A stretch of 64,000 nt of DNA, taken from Desulforamulus hydrothermalis Lam5 = DSM 18033. GTDB lineage: Bacteria > Bacillota > Desulfotomaculia > Desulfotomaculales > Desulfotomaculaceae. The notes beneath the pieces were generated by a model. The model was given only the letters and a program-made list of their open reading frames with translations. It made no database searches and was not told the origin of the DNA. Of this stretch, positions 1 through 9,480 are shown one piece after another. The translations under genes were made by a program, and so were the position numbers. The stretch covers positions 186,001 through 250,000 of the forward strand of contig NZ_CAOS01000013.1 in the NCBI RefSeq assembly GCF_000315365.1. The letters are read 5' to 3'. How positions within the stretch are numbered: the stretch's first letter is position 1; every line of letters starts with the position of its first letter.

Positions 1-801
1 CCCGGTTACCCCCATGGTTTTGTGACCCACCTTTCTCTAGGCTTCATTGCAGCGGCTCTGGGGGCCATCGCTGTGCCGGCGCTGTTAAAACCGGATTACG
101 CGGCGTTTACCTTTCTGGCCCTGGCAGCCCAGCAATTCCGAGAAATTCGCAGCATGGAAAGGCAAACCTTGGAAAGCCTTGAAGAAAGCGAATTGGTGCA
201 ACGGGGGAAAGATTACATTGAAGGAATTGCCCGTACCTTTGAAGCGCGCAACTATCTGGTGATGGCCACTGCCTTTCTTACCTCCCTGATAACTCAGTTT
301 TTAGGCTGGCTGCCCGGTGCGGCCGGCGGTTTGGTGCTGGTTTTACTTAGTTTGCTTTTTAAATCAGGCCAAACCATCGGTGATATTTGCGACGTGGTGC
401 CGGCTAAATTGCACTTTAAGGATACCATTTTGCATGTGGACCATATTAATATTATGTCGGTAGGATTAAAAGACAGCCGTCGCAAGATTTTACAGGAGGG
501 CCTGGGGGTGATTATTAAGCCCAAAAATGATGATGCCCGGGCCACCATCCATGATATAGGGCAGCGGTTAGCCATTGCTCACACAGCCGCCACCATTATG
601 GGTACAAAAAAAGATGTGGATTTGCCCGAGTTTACTCCTATGCTCCGCAAAGATCCGGATACCGGACAGGTCGGTTTTTATATTGTTCCCAACGAACCTG
701 ACATGAAGGCGCTTATTGAAGCGGTAAAAAAAGCCCCGGTACTGGAAAGTGCATCCACCCGGCCGTTGAAAGCCAAAGCAGGACGGTACGCTGCCGATTA
801 A
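1..801 (+). CDS. YIEGIA domain protein (5' end outside window)
   Basis: The frame is open from the first base, so the gene very likely starts upstream; a GTG at 22 is the first possible internal start but has no ribosome binding site. The protein has two hydrophobic stretches (about residues 8-30 and 75-120 of the visible part) and the family signature DYIEGIA between them, which gives the family its name. Families of this type occur in endospore formers and are usually encoded next to a short partner, as here (824-1006). I know no biochemical activity; membrane location and a sporulation link are inferred from the hydrophobic segments and the family distribution. The spacing to the partner is 22 bases, so the two are probably co-translated. 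Confidence 0.85.
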   Translation, partial: PGYPHGFVTHLSLGFIAAALGAIAVPALLKPDYAAFTFLALAAQQFREIRSMERQTLESLEESELVQRGKDYIEGIARTFEARNYLVMATAFLTSLITQFLGWLPGAAGGLVLVLLSLLFKSGQTIGDICDVVPAKLHFKDTILHVDHINIMSVGLKDSRRKILQEGLGVIIKPKNDDARATIHDIGQRLAIAHTAATIMGTKKDVDLPEFTPMLRKDPDTGQVGFYIVPNEPDMKALIEAVKKAPVLESASTRPLKAKAGRYAAD

Positions 802-823
802 TTGCCGGGAGGGAGGTGATGGT

Positions 824-1006
824 ATGTCCAAGGGAACCATTATGGCAGCTGTTACTGTCAACCCGGATAACATCACGGGGGATTTGCCGATTGTGATTGC
901 CAGGGATGAAGAAGAACGGGAAAAGCTGGCCCGTCATTTGGCCAATGTGTTGCAAAGCACCGTACATGACCTGGGAAACGGGACATACCTGATTGTCCAG
1001 CACTAA
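824..1006 (+). CDS. small partner of the YIEGIA protein
   Basis: A 60-residue soluble protein starting at ATG 824 behind a strong GGGAGGTGAT site. It lies directly after the YIEGIA gene. From memory, NCBI names this family 'capping complex subunit for YIEGIA'; the assignment here rests on position and size plus the sequence flavour (ITGDLPIVIARDEEEREKLA). Function is not established. It is followed by a 63-base gap and the DUF512 gene in the same direction. Confidence 0.75.
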   Translation: MSKGTIMAAVTVNPDNITGDLPIVIARDEEEREKLARHLANVLQSTVHDLGNGTYLIVQH

Positions 1007-1069
1007 AAACTTGACTATGACTGGCAGATGGTGGATAATTGATGCAGTACGTCCACAGGGAGATTTTAT

Positions 1070-2398
1070 ATGAACAACAAAGGATTATTAATTACAGGTG
1101 TCGATAAAGACAGCATTGCCGATCAACTAGGTATTCAGCCGGGGGACAGGTTGCTGTCTGTCAACGGTCGGCCGGTGCGGGACATATTGGATTATCGTTT
1201 CCTTTGTGCCGCGGAAGAACTGGTGGCCAGGGTGGTAACCGGGGCAGGCGAAGAATGGGAAATTGATATTGAAAAGGATTATGAAGAAGATTTGGGGTTG
1301 GATTTTGGTGAGCATTCCTTTGGGCCCATCAGGCGCTGCCGAAATCGCTGCCTCTTTTGCTTTGTAGACCAGATGGCGCCGGGGATGCGTGAAACCCTTT
1401 ATATTAAAGACGATGATTATCGTCTTTCTTTTTGGCAGGGCAATTTTGTCACCCTGACCAATGTGGCTGAAACAGAACTGCAAAGAATCATTGAGCAAAG
1501 GCTGGGGCCGTTATATATCTCGGTTCATACCACCAACCCGGACTTGCGCCGGCGTATGTTAAACAACCGTCACGCCGGCAAAATTATGGATCAACTGCGC
1601 AGGTTGGCGGCTGCCGGTATAGAAATGCAGACCCAGGTGGTGCTTTGTCCGGGCATCAATGATGGCCCTGAACTGGAGAGAACCATTCAAGATTTGGCCG
1701 GGCTGTGGCCGGAAGTACACTCGCTGGCGGTAGTGCCGGTGGGGATTACCCGGTACCGGGAGGGGCTTTATGAATTAAGGCCCTTTAGCCAGGAGGAAGC
1801 TGCAGCTGTGGTGGCACTGATAGAAAACTACCAGCGCAGCTTTTTAGCCCGTTGGGATTATCCCTTTGTTTTTGCCTCGGACGAATTTTATGTAATAGCA
1901 GGAAAACCAATCCCTCCCACCGAAAATTATGGTGATTTTCCCCAAACCGAAAACGGCGTCGGACTGGCTCGGCTGTTTTTAGACCAGTGGGAACAGGTGC
2001 GGCAGGAGCTGCCGGAGCGCCTTGCGCATCAGCGCACCGTTACTTTGGTGACCGGCGTGTCAGGCGAGACCTTTTTGCGTCAGGTGGCGGAACGGTTGAA
2101 CCAAGTGGTTAACCTGCAGGTAAATCTTGCGGTTATTAAAAATAAATTTTTTGGCGAAACGGTTACCGTAACCGGGCTGCTAACCGCCCGCGATATTATA
2201 AACAGCTTGCGCGGCAAACAACTGGGCGATCTTCTGATTTTGCCCTCGGTTATGCTGCGCAGGGGTGAAGATGTTTTTTTGGACAACCTGCGGGTTGCTG
2301 ATGTTGGCCAACAACTGCAGACAGCGGTGGCAGTGGTGGAAGATCCCCGGGAACTGGCGGAGGCGGCCCTGGGGATTAAACAAGATGCCATCTGGTGA
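1070..2398 (+). CDS. DUF512 radical SAM-like Fe-S protein with PDZ domain
   Basis: 442 residues. An N-terminal PDZ-like segment (residues 1-60, with [17 protein letters not shown]) is followed by a CxxxCxxC cluster motif (CRNRCLFC, about residue 90), then a TIM-barrel-like region with [15 protein letters not shown] and a C-terminal DUF512 domain. This order is typical of the DUF512 Fe-S oxidoreductase family, a widespread group in anaerobic Firmicutes related to radical SAM enzymes. The substrate is unknown. It starts at ATG 1070 after a modest purine-rich site (agggag). It stands in a run with der, plsY and gpsA, all in one direction. Confidence 0.88.
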   Translation: MNNKGLLITGVDKDSIADQLGIQPGDRLLSVNGRPVRDILDYRFLCAAEELVARVVTGAGEEWEIDIEKDYEEDLGLDFGEHSFGPIRRCRNRCLFCFVDQMAPGMRETLYIKDDDYRLSFWQGNFVTLTNVAETELQRIIEQRLGPLYISVHTTNPDLRRRMLNNRHAGKIMDQLRRLAAAGIEMQTQVVLCPGINDGPELERTIQDLAGLWPEVHSLAVVPVGITRYREGLYELRPFSQEEAAAVVALIENYQRSFLARWDYPFVFASDEFYVIAGKPIPPTENYGDFPQTENGVGLARLFLDQWEQVRQELPERLAHQRTVTLVTGVSGETFLRQVAERLNQVVNLQVNLAVIKNKFFGETVTVTGLLTARDIINSLRGKQLGDLLILPSVMLRRGEDVFLDNLRVADVGQQLQTAVAVVEDPRELAEAALGIKQDAIW

Positions 2399-2445
2399 GA
2401 CTTATTTATATAAGAAAATCTAACAAAGAAAAGGGGGAAAACCCT

Positions 2446-3762
2446 TTGGCAAAGCCTGTTGTAGCCATTGTCGGACGCCCTAATGTGGGAAAGTCCACTT
2501 TATTTAACAGGATTGTGGGTGCCCGGATAGCCATAGTGGAAGATATGCCCGGAGTCACAAGAGACCGGCTTTACCAGGATGCTGAATGGCGGGGGCAGGA
2601 GTTTACTTTGGTTGATACCGGTGGTTTGGATTTTGCTGAGGATGTTATTACTTCACAAATCAGAAAACAAGCTGAACTGGCCATTAAAGAAGCCGATGCA
2701 GTGCTGTTTGTGGTGGATGCCAGGGAAGGGGTAACCGCCCTGGATGAGGAGGTGGCCAGAAGCCTGCGCAAGACCGACAAACCGGTTTTGCTGGTGGCTA
2801 ATAAAGTGGAACAGTTTGACAAAATCCCTTATTATGAGTTCTATCAGTTGGGGCTGGGGGAACCTATTCCGGTGTCTGCAGCCGAAGGTTTGAATACAGG
2901 TGATTTGTTGGATGAGCTGGTTGCTTTGCTGCCGCCCCAGGAGGAGGATCCTTACCCGCCGGACACAGTTCGCATTGCTGTTATCGGCAGGCCCAACGTT
3001 GGCAAATCCTCCCTGGTTAATGCCATTTTAGGGGAAGAACGGGTTATTGTAAGTAATATACCGGGTACCACCCGGGATGCCATTGATACGCCCTTTGAGC
3101 GGAACGGTAAAAATTACGTGATCATTGATACCGCCGGCATGAGAAGACGCAACCGCATTGATTTGCCTGCCGAACGTTACAGTGTGGTACGGGCTTTACG
3201 GGCCATAGACCGCTGTGATGTGGTTTTAATGGTTATTGATGCCACAGAAGGAGTGGCTGAACAGGACAAAAAAATTGTCGGTTATGCGCATGAAAAAGGC
3301 AAAGCCATTGTCCTGACAGTTAACAAGTGGGATCTCATTGAAAAAGATGATAAAACCATGAATAAATTTGACAAAAAAATAAGAGAAGAACTGAGTTTTT
3401 TAGATTACGCACCGACATTGTATATTTCTGCTTTAACCAAACAGCGCTTACCCAAGGTGCTGGAAACGGTGGATTATGCAGTGGATGAAGCCAGCAAGCG
3501 TGTGGCCACAGCCGACCTTAACAACTTGATCCGAGAAGCCACACAGACTACCCCGCCGCCGGGCGACAAACATAAAAAGTTAAAAATTTTTTATGCCACC
3601 CAGGGTGGCGTTAAGCCGCCAACCTTTATTTTATTTGTTAACGAACCGGAATTAATGCATTTTTCTTACCGGCGCTACCTGGAAAATAAAATCAGAGAGG
3701 CTTACGGTTTTACCGGCACCCCTATTCGCTTCTTCCTGCGTAAAAGGGAAGCCCAAAATTAA
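2446..3762 (+). CDS. der: ribosome-associated GTPase Der (EngA)
   Basis: Tandem GTPase needed for 50S ribosome assembly. Two G domains are visible, each with its own P-loop (GRPNVGKST near the N-terminus and GRPNVGKSS near residue 180), DTAG-type G3 motifs (DTGG and DTAG) and NKxD-type G4 motifs (ANKVEQ and NKWD), followed by the KH-like C-terminal domain. The frame is open from 2395, but the start is best placed at TTG 2446, which follows AAGGGGGA with good spacing and gives the usual N-terminus [14 protein letters not shown]. The first G4 motif reads NKVE, slightly off consensus. Part of the plus-strand housekeeping run. Confidence 0.97.
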   Translation: MAKPVVAIVGRPNVGKSTLFNRIVGARIAIVEDMPGVTRDRLYQDAEWRGQEFTLVDTGGLDFAEDVITSQIRKQAELAIKEADAVLFVVDAREGVTALDEEVARSLRKTDKPVLLVANKVEQFDKIPYYEFYQLGLGEPIPVSAAEGLNTGDLLDELVALLPPQEEDPYPPDTVRIAVIGRPNVGKSSLVNAILGEERVIVSNIPGTTRDAIDTPFERNGKNYVIIDTAGMRRRNRIDLPAERYSVVRALRAIDRCDVVLMVIDATEGVAEQDKKIVGYAHEKGKAIVLTVNKWDLIEKDDKTMNKFDKKIREELSFLDYAPTLYISALTKQRLPKVLETVDYAVDEASKRVATADLNNLIREATQTTPPPGDKHKKLKIFYATQGGVKPPTFILFVNEPELMHFSYRRYLENKIREAYGFTGTPIRFFLRKREAQN

Positions 3763-3808
3763 TATTCAACAGTGACACTAGTTTTCCTAAGATTCGGGGG
3801 AATGTATT

Positions 3809-4405
3809 TTGGTTACGGTAACCGCTATTTTAGTTACAGTAGGGGCCTATTTGGTGGGGTCAATTCCTTTTGGCTTTTTGCTGGCGCGTTTTTGGAAAGG
3901 CATTGATATACGCCAATACGGCAGCGGCAATATCGGGGCCACCAACGTATGGCGTACCTTGGGTAAAGGGCCTGGTTTAATCGTGTTGGTTCTGGATATG
4001 CTGAAAGGAATGGCGGCAGTTTTGCTGGCTAAACAGCTGGCCAACAGCGACCCGGCCGTTTTGGCGGCTGCCTTGGCAGTTATGGCCGGACACAGTTGGC
4101 CCCTTTGGCTTGGCTTTAAAGGCGGCAAAATTATTGCCACCGGTGCCGGGGCGGTGCTGGCTATAGCGCCGCTGCCCTTGCTGCTGGCTTTTTTGGTCTG
4201 GCTGGGCACAGTGGCGTTATCCCGTTATGTTTCGCTTGGTTCTATTCTGGCAGCTGTATCTTTGCCCCTCTGGATGATGCTGTTTAAATATAATCAACCA
4301 ACTTTAATTTTTTCTGTGCTGGTGGCTGCCTTTGCAGTTTGGAAACATTCGTCCAACATCAAGCGGCTTCTCAACGGCACTGAATTTAAGATTGGCCGGA
4401 AGTAG
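3809..4405 (+). CDS. plsY: glycerol-3-phosphate acyltransferase PlsY
   Basis: Integral membrane enzyme that transfers the acyl group of acyl-phosphate to glycerol-3-phosphate, the first step of phospholipid synthesis. 198 residues, normal family length, five or so membrane segments, with the motif GSGNIGATNVWRTLG near residue 36 and a GHSWPLWLGFKGGK motif near residue 92. The glycine-rich motif normally continues KGVAT; here it reads KIIAT, a small deviation worth noting. TTG start after GGGGGA. Directly upstream of gpsA, which makes its substrate. Confidence 0.96.
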   Translation: MVTVTAILVTVGAYLVGSIPFGFLLARFWKGIDIRQYGSGNIGATNVWRTLGKGPGLIVLVLDMLKGMAAVLLAKQLANSDPAVLAAALAVMAGHSWPLWLGFKGGKIIATGAGAVLAIAPLPLLLAFLVWLGTVALSRYVSLGSILAAVSLPLWMMLFKYNQPTLIFSVLVAAFAVWKHSSNIKRLLNGTEFKIGRK

Positions 4406-4426
4406 TCATAAGAAGGGAGGCCTGGC

Positions 4427-5461
4427 ATGACCAATATTGCCATAATTGGTGCCGGCAGTTGGGCCACCGCCCTGGCCCAGGTGCTGGCCCGGAATAACCA
4501 TCGGGTGCTGCTCTGGGCACGCCGACGTGAGTTGGCTGACGCAATTAATAACGGGGAAAATCAAAGGTACCTGCCGGGAGTAACATTGCATCCTCAGATC
4601 AGTGCCGATACCGACCTGGCTCGCGTCCTGGCAGGGGCAACAGCAGTGGTTTTTGGTGTTCCTTCCCATTGTTTTCGCCGGTTGTTACAGCAATCTTTGC
4701 CATTCATAAAACCTGAGGCAGTGATTATTAATGTAGCCAAGGGTCTGGAAGAAAGCTCCCGGCAGAGATTATCCGAGGTGTTTGCCGCCGAGGCAGGAGC
4801 GGACGCTCTTGGTCGGTATGCGGTACTGTCAGGTCCCAGCCACGCCGAAGAAGTGGGCTGTCATATTCCTACTGCTGTAGTGGCCGCCTCACAAGATATA
4901 GCAACAGCCGGTTATGTGCAGGATTTATTTATGACCCGTGATTTTCGTGTTTACACCAACCCGGACCTGGTTGGTGTGGAGCTGGGCGGTGCTTTAAAAA
5001 ACATTATCGCCCTGGGTACCGGTATTGCTGACGGGTTGGGCTACGGGGATAACACCAAAGCTGCCATGATGACGCGGGGATTGGCTGAAATTACTCGTCT
5101 GGGCCTGAGTATGGGGGCAAACCTGTCTACCTTTGCCGGTCTGGCCGGCGTAGGTGATTTAATTGTCACCTGCACCAGCATGCACAGCCGCAATCGCCGC
5201 TGCGGTATTGCCATCGGTCAAGGGAAAACCTTGGATGAAGCTGTGGCCGGCATCAACATGGTGGTTGAGGGAGTCAGAACCACCCGGGTGGCCTGGGAAC
5301 TGGCCAGAGAGCAAGGGGTAGAAATGCCTATCACCGAACAAATTTATAAAGTATTATTTGAAAATCTTTCGCCCCGGGAAGCGGTATTAAATTTAATGGG
5401 CAGGGGTAAAAAGTTAGAAGTTGAAGAAACTGTTCTTAGCAGTTTAAACTGGACAATGTAG
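4427..5461 (+). CDS. gpsA: NAD(P)H-dependent glycerol-3-phosphate dehydrogenase
   Basis: Reduces dihydroxyacetone phosphate to sn-glycerol-3-phosphate for PlsY. 344 residues. Rossmann motif [17 protein letters not shown] at residues 6-22, and the catalytic lysine region [16 protein letters not shown] near residue 184, then [13 protein letters not shown]. Starts at ATG 4427 after AGAAGGGAGG. It ends the plus-strand run and is followed at once by a strong terminator hairpin. Confidence 0.97.
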   Translation: MTNIAIIGAGSWATALAQVLARNNHRVLLWARRRELADAINNGENQRYLPGVTLHPQISADTDLARVLAGATAVVFGVPSHCFRRLLQQSLPFIKPEAVIINVAKGLEESSRQRLSEVFAAEAGADALGRYAVLSGPSHAEEVGCHIPTAVVAASQDIATAGYVQDLFMTRDFRVYTNPDLVGVELGGALKNIIALGTGIADGLGYGDNTKAAMMTRGLAEITRLGLSMGANLSTFAGLAGVGDLIVTCTSMHSRNRRCGIAIGQGKTLDEAVAGINMVVEGVRTTRVAWELAREQGVEMPITEQIYKVLFENLSPREAVLNLMGRGKKLEVEETVLSSLNWTM

Positions 5462-5462
5462 C

Positions 5463-5495
5463 AAACGGCGCCCACAGGACGTGGGCGCCGTTTTT
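5463..5495 (+). terminator. gpsA terminator sharing its hairpin with the 264-bp repeat
   Basis: Arms 5463-5475 and 5481-5493 around the loop AGGAC, followed by a T run. The inner 23 bases (5467-5489) are identical to the central hairpin of the mobile repeat at 42955-42977 and 45695-45717, including the loop. The convergent small gene ends inside the T run, so the structure may serve both strands. Confidence 0.93.
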
Positions 5496-5694
5496 ACTTA
5501 GGTTGTTTGCCGCCAAAGAAGTCGTTAATATCAAAAGGGAAATGGGGTTTTTTGACAGGCGGTTTATTGGGACCTGCGGGTTTTTCATGCACCGGTGATT
5601 TGCCGGGCGGTTTATCATGAACTGGTTTTTTGGCAGGTTTTTTTCCAGGCTGCTGGCCAGGTTTGTGCCACCCGGGGCCAAATCCGTAACCCAT
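5494..5694 (-). CDS. small Pro/Lys/Gly-rich protein
   Basis: 66 residues from ATG 5694, which lies 6 bases behind AAAAAGGAGGA; a TTG at 5700 is too close to that site. Composition is extreme: repeated PGKKPAKKP / KPPGKSP-like units, ending in a PFDINDFFGG segment. No known domain, no membrane segment, basic. Such low-complexity cationic proteins occur among spore and surface proteins, but nothing here decides the role. The excellent ribosome binding site argues it is translated. Confidence 0.6.
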   Translation of the reverse strand: MGYGFGPGWHKPGQQPGKKPAKKPVHDKPPGKSPVHEKPAGPNKPPVKKPHFPFDINDFFGGKQPK

Positions 5695-5784
5695 GAGCAA
5701 TCCTCCTTTTTAAGATGTTATATAGTCAATATATGGAAGGTAAAGCCGGTTGGTGACATTACACGTTGAAATTATAAAAATAAA

Positions 5785-5814
5785 ACAGCCTTTTCCGTTG
5801 CAGGAAAAGGCTGT
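5785..5814 (-). terminator. terminator of the tnaA-transporter unit
   Basis: Perfect 12-bp stem (5785-5796 with 5803-5814). Read on the minus strand it is followed by TTTTATTTTT, a good U tract, and lies 135 bases after the transporter stop. The remnant mobile repeat abuts its other side. Confidence 0.85.
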
Positions 5815-5900
5815 AGATTGTTGATAAAAGAAAGTCAAGGCGGTTTTATGATTCCCCTGCCGGCGACTTGTTAAAGCGCCGGTCACAGCATTTGAATTAT
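5811..5900. mobile_element. remnant of the 264-bp terminator-associated repeat
   Basis: The stretch around 5838-5885 (GGCGGTTTTATGATTCCCC, then CTGCCGGCGACTTGT and CCGGTCACAGCA) matches the left end of the copies at 42844 and 45584 with scattered changes. Its outer end, CTGTAGATTG at 5811, resembles the terminal CTGTAGACAAAGG. The other half is missing. It abuts a terminator hairpin, as the full copies do. Confidence 0.7.
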
Positions 5901-5948
5901 TGACAAATGCGAAAAGTTATAAACCTTGCCGTGATTTATAACAGTCAG

Positions 5949-7259
5949 TTAAAAACCACCCACTACAATACCTAAAATAAGCACTGCCACAGAAGTTAGC
6001 ACAAAGACATACTTAGCATGAAACTCCCACCATTTGCCCAGAGGCCTGGCAGCGCCCCGGTTGATTTCCTGCCGGGCCCGGTCAACGCCGTAAATCCAGA
6101 AGAAGACAAAGGCGGCGATAACAGCCCCGAAGGGTACCAGATAAACAGTAACAAAATCAGCAAACATGCCAAACAGGTTCATATTAATATCCAGCGGCAG
6201 GCCAACTAAAAATCCCAGCAGGGCCACTATAATTACACTTTTATTGCGGCTTAATTTAAATCTGTCCATTACCGCTTCCACCGGTACTTCCATCAAATTG
6301 ATTGCCGAAGAAATGGCTGCGAAGGTTACACACAAGAAGAACAGTACACCAAACAGGTAACCGCCGGGCATGGCTTGAAAAATTTGCGGTACAGTAATAA
6401 AAAGCAGCGGCGGTCCGGCCTGGGGATCCATGTTGAAGGCAAAGGCAGCCGGAATGGTAACAAAGGCAGAAATTAATGAAGCAATGGTAGTCCAAAAGGC
6501 GGTGTTAATGGCTGAAGAAGGAATATCTTCGTCCTTTTTCAAATAGCTGCCATAAACCACCATGGCTGCACCGCCCAGGCAGACCGTGAAGAAAGCCATC
6601 CCAAGGGCAATAACCCAGGTCATGGGATCGGCCAGGTGGGACCAATCGGGTACCAGCAAAAATTTGATACCTTTGCCGGCGCCGGGTAAAGTTAAAGAGC
6701 GAATCATTAAAATAAATAATATTATGAATAAGGCCGGCATCATAATTTTGTTGGATTTTTCAATACCGCCCTGCACGCCTTTAATTACAATGGACAGGGT
6801 GACGATCATGGCCAGCAGGTGCCAGACAATACTTTCGGGCTGACCGGCAAAAGCGCCGAAATAAGCAGGCAAATCAAGGCTGCCAAAGGCATTGGTTACG
6901 GCTAAGACGAAATACTTAAGGATCCAACCGCAAACAATTATATAAAAGATAAATACACCGGTAACTCCCAGAACCGGGATAATTCCCAGGGATGCCCCGT
7001 AGCCCTTGCCTTTTTCCCGCAACACATTTTCAAAGGCCCCCATGGCACCCCTTTGCTGGCTGCGGCCGAAGCCAAATTCGCCCATCAAACCGGTTACTCC
7101 CAGCACAAAGGTAAAGAGCAAATAGGGCACCAGAAAAGCCGCACCGCCGTAGGTGCCCAGCCGCCAGGGAAACATCCAAATACTGCCCAGTCCCATGGCT
7201 GCTCCTACGCAGGCCAAAATAAATCCTATTTTCCCGGAGAATGTTTCACGTCCTGACAT
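5949..7259 (-). CDS. sodium:neurotransmitter symporter family, probable tryptophan transporter
   Basis: 436 residues from ATG 7259 (MSGRETFSGKIGF), behind AAAGGGG. The longer open frame would start inside the upstream terminator hairpin and is not credible. About 11-12 membrane segments; the first holds the NSS sodium-site signature GAAMGLGSIWMFPWRLG. The family moves amino acids with sodium. Direct position after tryptophanase suggests tryptophan uptake, as in the TnaT transporter of Symbiobacterium, a known NSS member; the substrate is inferred from context. Ends at the hairpin 5785-5814. Confidence 0.88.
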   Translation of the reverse strand: MSGRETFSGKIGFILACVGAAMGLGSIWMFPWRLGTYGGAAFLVPYLLFTFVLGVTGLMGEFGFGRSQQRGAMGAFENVLREKGKGYGASLGIIPVLGVTGVFIFYIIVCGWILKYFVLAVTNAFGSLDLPAYFGAFAGQPESIVWHLLAMIVTLSIVIKGVQGGIEKSNKIMMPALFIILFILMIRSLTLPGAGKGIKFLLVPDWSHLADPMTWVIALGMAFFTVCLGGAAMVVYGSYLKKDEDIPSSAINTAFWTTIASLISAFVTIPAAFAFNMDPQAGPPLLFITVPQIFQAMPGGYLFGVLFFLCVTFAAISSAINLMEVPVEAVMDRFKLSRNKSVIIVALLGFLVGLPLDINMNLFGMFADFVTVYLVPFGAVIAAFVFFWIYGVDRARQEINRGAARPLGKWWEFHAKYVFVLTSVAVLILGIVVGGF

Positions 7260-7299
7260 TAACAGCAAGCCCCTTTCGAAATGTTCAATAAATTTTGTT

Positions 7300-7335
7300 G
7301 GCAAAGGCCGGCTCCCTAAGCGGGAGCCGGTTGCC
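7300..7335 (-). terminator. hairpin between tnaA and the transporter gene
   Basis: Nine-bp GC-rich stem (7308-7316 with 7322-7330) extended by GGCAA/TTGCC. The T run on the minus strand is short (CCTTTG), so it may give partial termination or protect the tnaA message rather than stop all transcription. Confidence 0.6.
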
Positions 7336-7356
7336 GTTATTAATTATGATGGGCTG

Positions 7357-8742
7357 TTATTTAACAGGTTTCAGACGGGCGGTGAAATGTCTTAAAATTT
7401 TAGGTTCGTAAGTAAACTCCAGTCCCACCAGTTTATCAGCCTTCTCCATAATGCCAATCAACCCATCCGCAACCACATCCATATGGTTGTTGGTATAAGT
7501 GCGGCGGGGAATGGTCAGGCGCAACAATTCCATGGGAGATTCCAGGTTTTCACCGGTATCCGGGTCACGACCCAGCAGGAAGGAACCGATTTCCACACCG
7601 CGTACGCCGGCATCCAGGTATAATTCATTGGCCAGGGCTTGCGCCGGGAATTGATAGTAGGGAATATGCGGCAGGATTTTTTTAGCGTCCACAAATACCG
7701 CATGTCCGCCGGTAGGATACTGGATAGGAACACCGCCTTCCCGCAGCCGGTTGCCCAGATATTCTACCTGGCCGATACGATAAGCAAGGTAATGCTCATC
7801 CAGTCCTTCATACAAACCACGGGCCAGGGCTTCCATATCACGGCCGGCCAGACCGCCGTATGTAATAAATCCTTCCATGGGTACTGTGCGGGCGCAGCAC
7901 TGTTGATACAGTTCGGCATCTTCTTTAATGCACAGCAGACCGCCGATGTTAACAATGGCGTCTTTTTTAGCGCTCATGGTGAAGCCTTCTGCATAGCTGA
8001 ACATTTCTTTTACAATTTCTTTGACGGACTTATCAGCATAGCCAGGTTCCCGCTGTTTGATAAAATAAGCGTTTTCGGCAAAACGGGCAGCGTCAATAAA
8101 CACCCTGATGCCGTATTTTTTGCCCATCTCAGAAACCGCCCGGATGTTGGCCATGGAAACAGGCTGGCCGCCGCAGCTGTTGCAGGTTACAGTAATTAAA
8201 ATAAAGGAAATATTTTCGCTGCCTTCCTTTTGAATAAAGGCTTCCATTTTTTCAAGGTCAAAGTTGCCCTTAAAAGGATGATAGGTACCGGTATCAAAGG
8301 CTTCTTCAATAACAAAGTTAACTGCCCGGCCGCCGGCCAGCTCCACATGGGCTTTGGTGGTATCAAAGTGCATATTGCTTAAAGCGTAGGCACCCGGATG
8401 CTTAGTCAGGAGAGAAAACAATACCTGTTCAGCACCCCGGCCCTGGTGGGTAGGAATGGTGTATTGGTAACCAAAGATATCTTCAACGGCATTTTTTAAA
8501 TTGTAATAGTTTTTGCTGCCGGCATAGGCTTCATCGCCCAGCATAAGACCGGCCCACTGATTGTCACTCATAGCACCGGTACCGCTGTCGGTCAGCAAGT
8601 CAATAAACACTTCTTCACCTTTTAAAAGGAACAGGTTATAGCCGGCCCGTTCCAGAGCGGCCTGCCTTTCTTCCCGGGAAATCATTTTGATGGGTTCTAC
8701 CATCTTAATTCTAAAAGGCTCCGCTTTGCTGAAATCAATCAT
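7357..8742 (-). CDS. tnaA: tryptophanase
   Basis: PLP enzyme that splits tryptophan into indole, pyruvate and ammonia. 461 residues, family length. The PLP lysine lies in [13 protein letters not shown] near residue 255; [11 protein letters not shown] near residue 95 binds phosphate. Choice between tryptophanase and tyrosine phenol-lyase: FDTTKAH has the Asp typical of tryptophanase, and [12 protein letters not shown] has no Arg where tyrosine phenol-lyases carry one, so tryptophanase is favoured. Starts at ATG 8742 after GGAGGG. Second gene of the regulator - tnaA - transporter unit. Confidence 0.95.
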   Translation of the reverse strand: MIDFSKAEPFRIKMVEPIKMISREERQAALERAGYNLFLLKGEEVFIDLLTDSGTGAMSDNQWAGLMLGDEAYAGSKNYYNLKNAVEDIFGYQYTIPTHQGRGAEQVLFSLLTKHPGAYALSNMHFDTTKAHVELAGGRAVNFVIEEAFDTGTYHPFKGNFDLEKMEAFIQKEGSENISFILITVTCNSCGGQPVSMANIRAVSEMGKKYGIRVFIDAARFAENAYFIKQREPGYADKSVKEIVKEMFSYAEGFTMSAKKDAIVNIGGLLCIKEDAELYQQCCARTVPMEGFITYGGLAGRDMEALARGLYEGLDEHYLAYRIGQVEYLGNRLREGGVPIQYPTGGHAVFVDAKKILPHIPYYQFPAQALANELYLDAGVRGVEIGSFLLGRDPDTGENLESPMELLRLTIPRRTYTNNHMDVVADGLIGIMEKADKLVGLEFTYEPKILRHFTARLKPVK

Positions 8743-8758
8743 GTCAATCCCTCCATAA

Positions 8759-9399
8759 TTAGCTGTTTATATTGCCAGCGTTTATTTCATCAAGGTAATT
8801 GTATATTGTATACCTTGAAACGCCCAGCTCTCTGGCAACTACATCTACTGCACCCTTAATGCTGAAAACTTTGTTTTTATCCAAACAATCTTTACTTTTT
8901 CTTCTTTACTAAGCAAAGCAGTGGGCTTGTCTACCAGATCCAGGGCCTTTTGCACCATTACATTCAAAAAATCGCCTACGTTTTCCGGAAAACTTTCCGG
9001 CGATTGGTCGGTTTCTACATAAGATAATTCTTCTAACAGCTTTTTGGTTACATCCAAATGGGTTAAATCAATGTTTAGACAAAGGGCCCCGATGACCCGG
9101 TTATTTTCGTCCCGGATCAGCATGGTGGAAGATTTCAGTTTTCTGCCGTCTCTGGTGGTGGTTAAATAGTTAATAATGCTGTCAACCTGTTGATCACTGT
9201 GGAGATACTCCATCAATAGGTCAGTGGCCGGCGAGCCGACGCTCCGGCCGGTAACGTGCCCGTTGGCAATGGCAATGATGCTGGCTTCTGCATGGGATAC
9301 ATCGTGCAAAACCACCTCGCAATGGCGTCCCAAACTGCGTCCCAGTCCCTCCACCACCGGCAAGTAGCTTTTAATAATGGGATGGAAATCTTGTTGCAA
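8759..9399 (-). pseudogene. PAS/HTH (YheO-like) regulator upstream of tnaA, frameshifted
   Basis: The open frame runs to 8845 and encodes a YheO-like PAS region (residues 1-115) but stops just as the C-terminal helix-turn-helix begins (after EEKVKIVW). In another frame the missing part continues: DKNKVFSIKGAVDVVAREL, then GVSRYTIYNYLDEI, ending at TAA 8759. Fitting the family spacing suggests that 7 bases are missing near 8875-8885, between KIV and DKNKVF. The protein would keep the sensor and lose DNA binding. The start is TTG 9399; a CTG at 9408 has better spacing to GGGAGGG. Could be a sequencing error, but a 7-base loss is an unusual one. Confidence 0.8.
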
Positions 9400-9451
9400 C
9401 TTTTTCAGTTTTATTCCCTCCCCCCTGTAAAAAATCCCTTACTTGTTAATG

Positions 9452-9480
9452 ATATTACAAATACTCTTAAAAAAAGTCAA
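9452..9480 (-). promoter_or_regulatory. sigma-A type promoter of the tna unit
   Basis: On the minus strand TTGACT (9480-9475), 17-base spacer, TAATAT (9457-9452), about 45 bases before the regulator start. No second promoter is obvious in the 16 bases between the regulator and tnaA. Confidence 0.65.

Noticed and set aside
7260-7304. Longer N-terminus of the NSS transporter
   Set aside because: It would begin inside the tnaA hairpin; ATG 7259 has a ribosome binding site and gives the family N-terminus.
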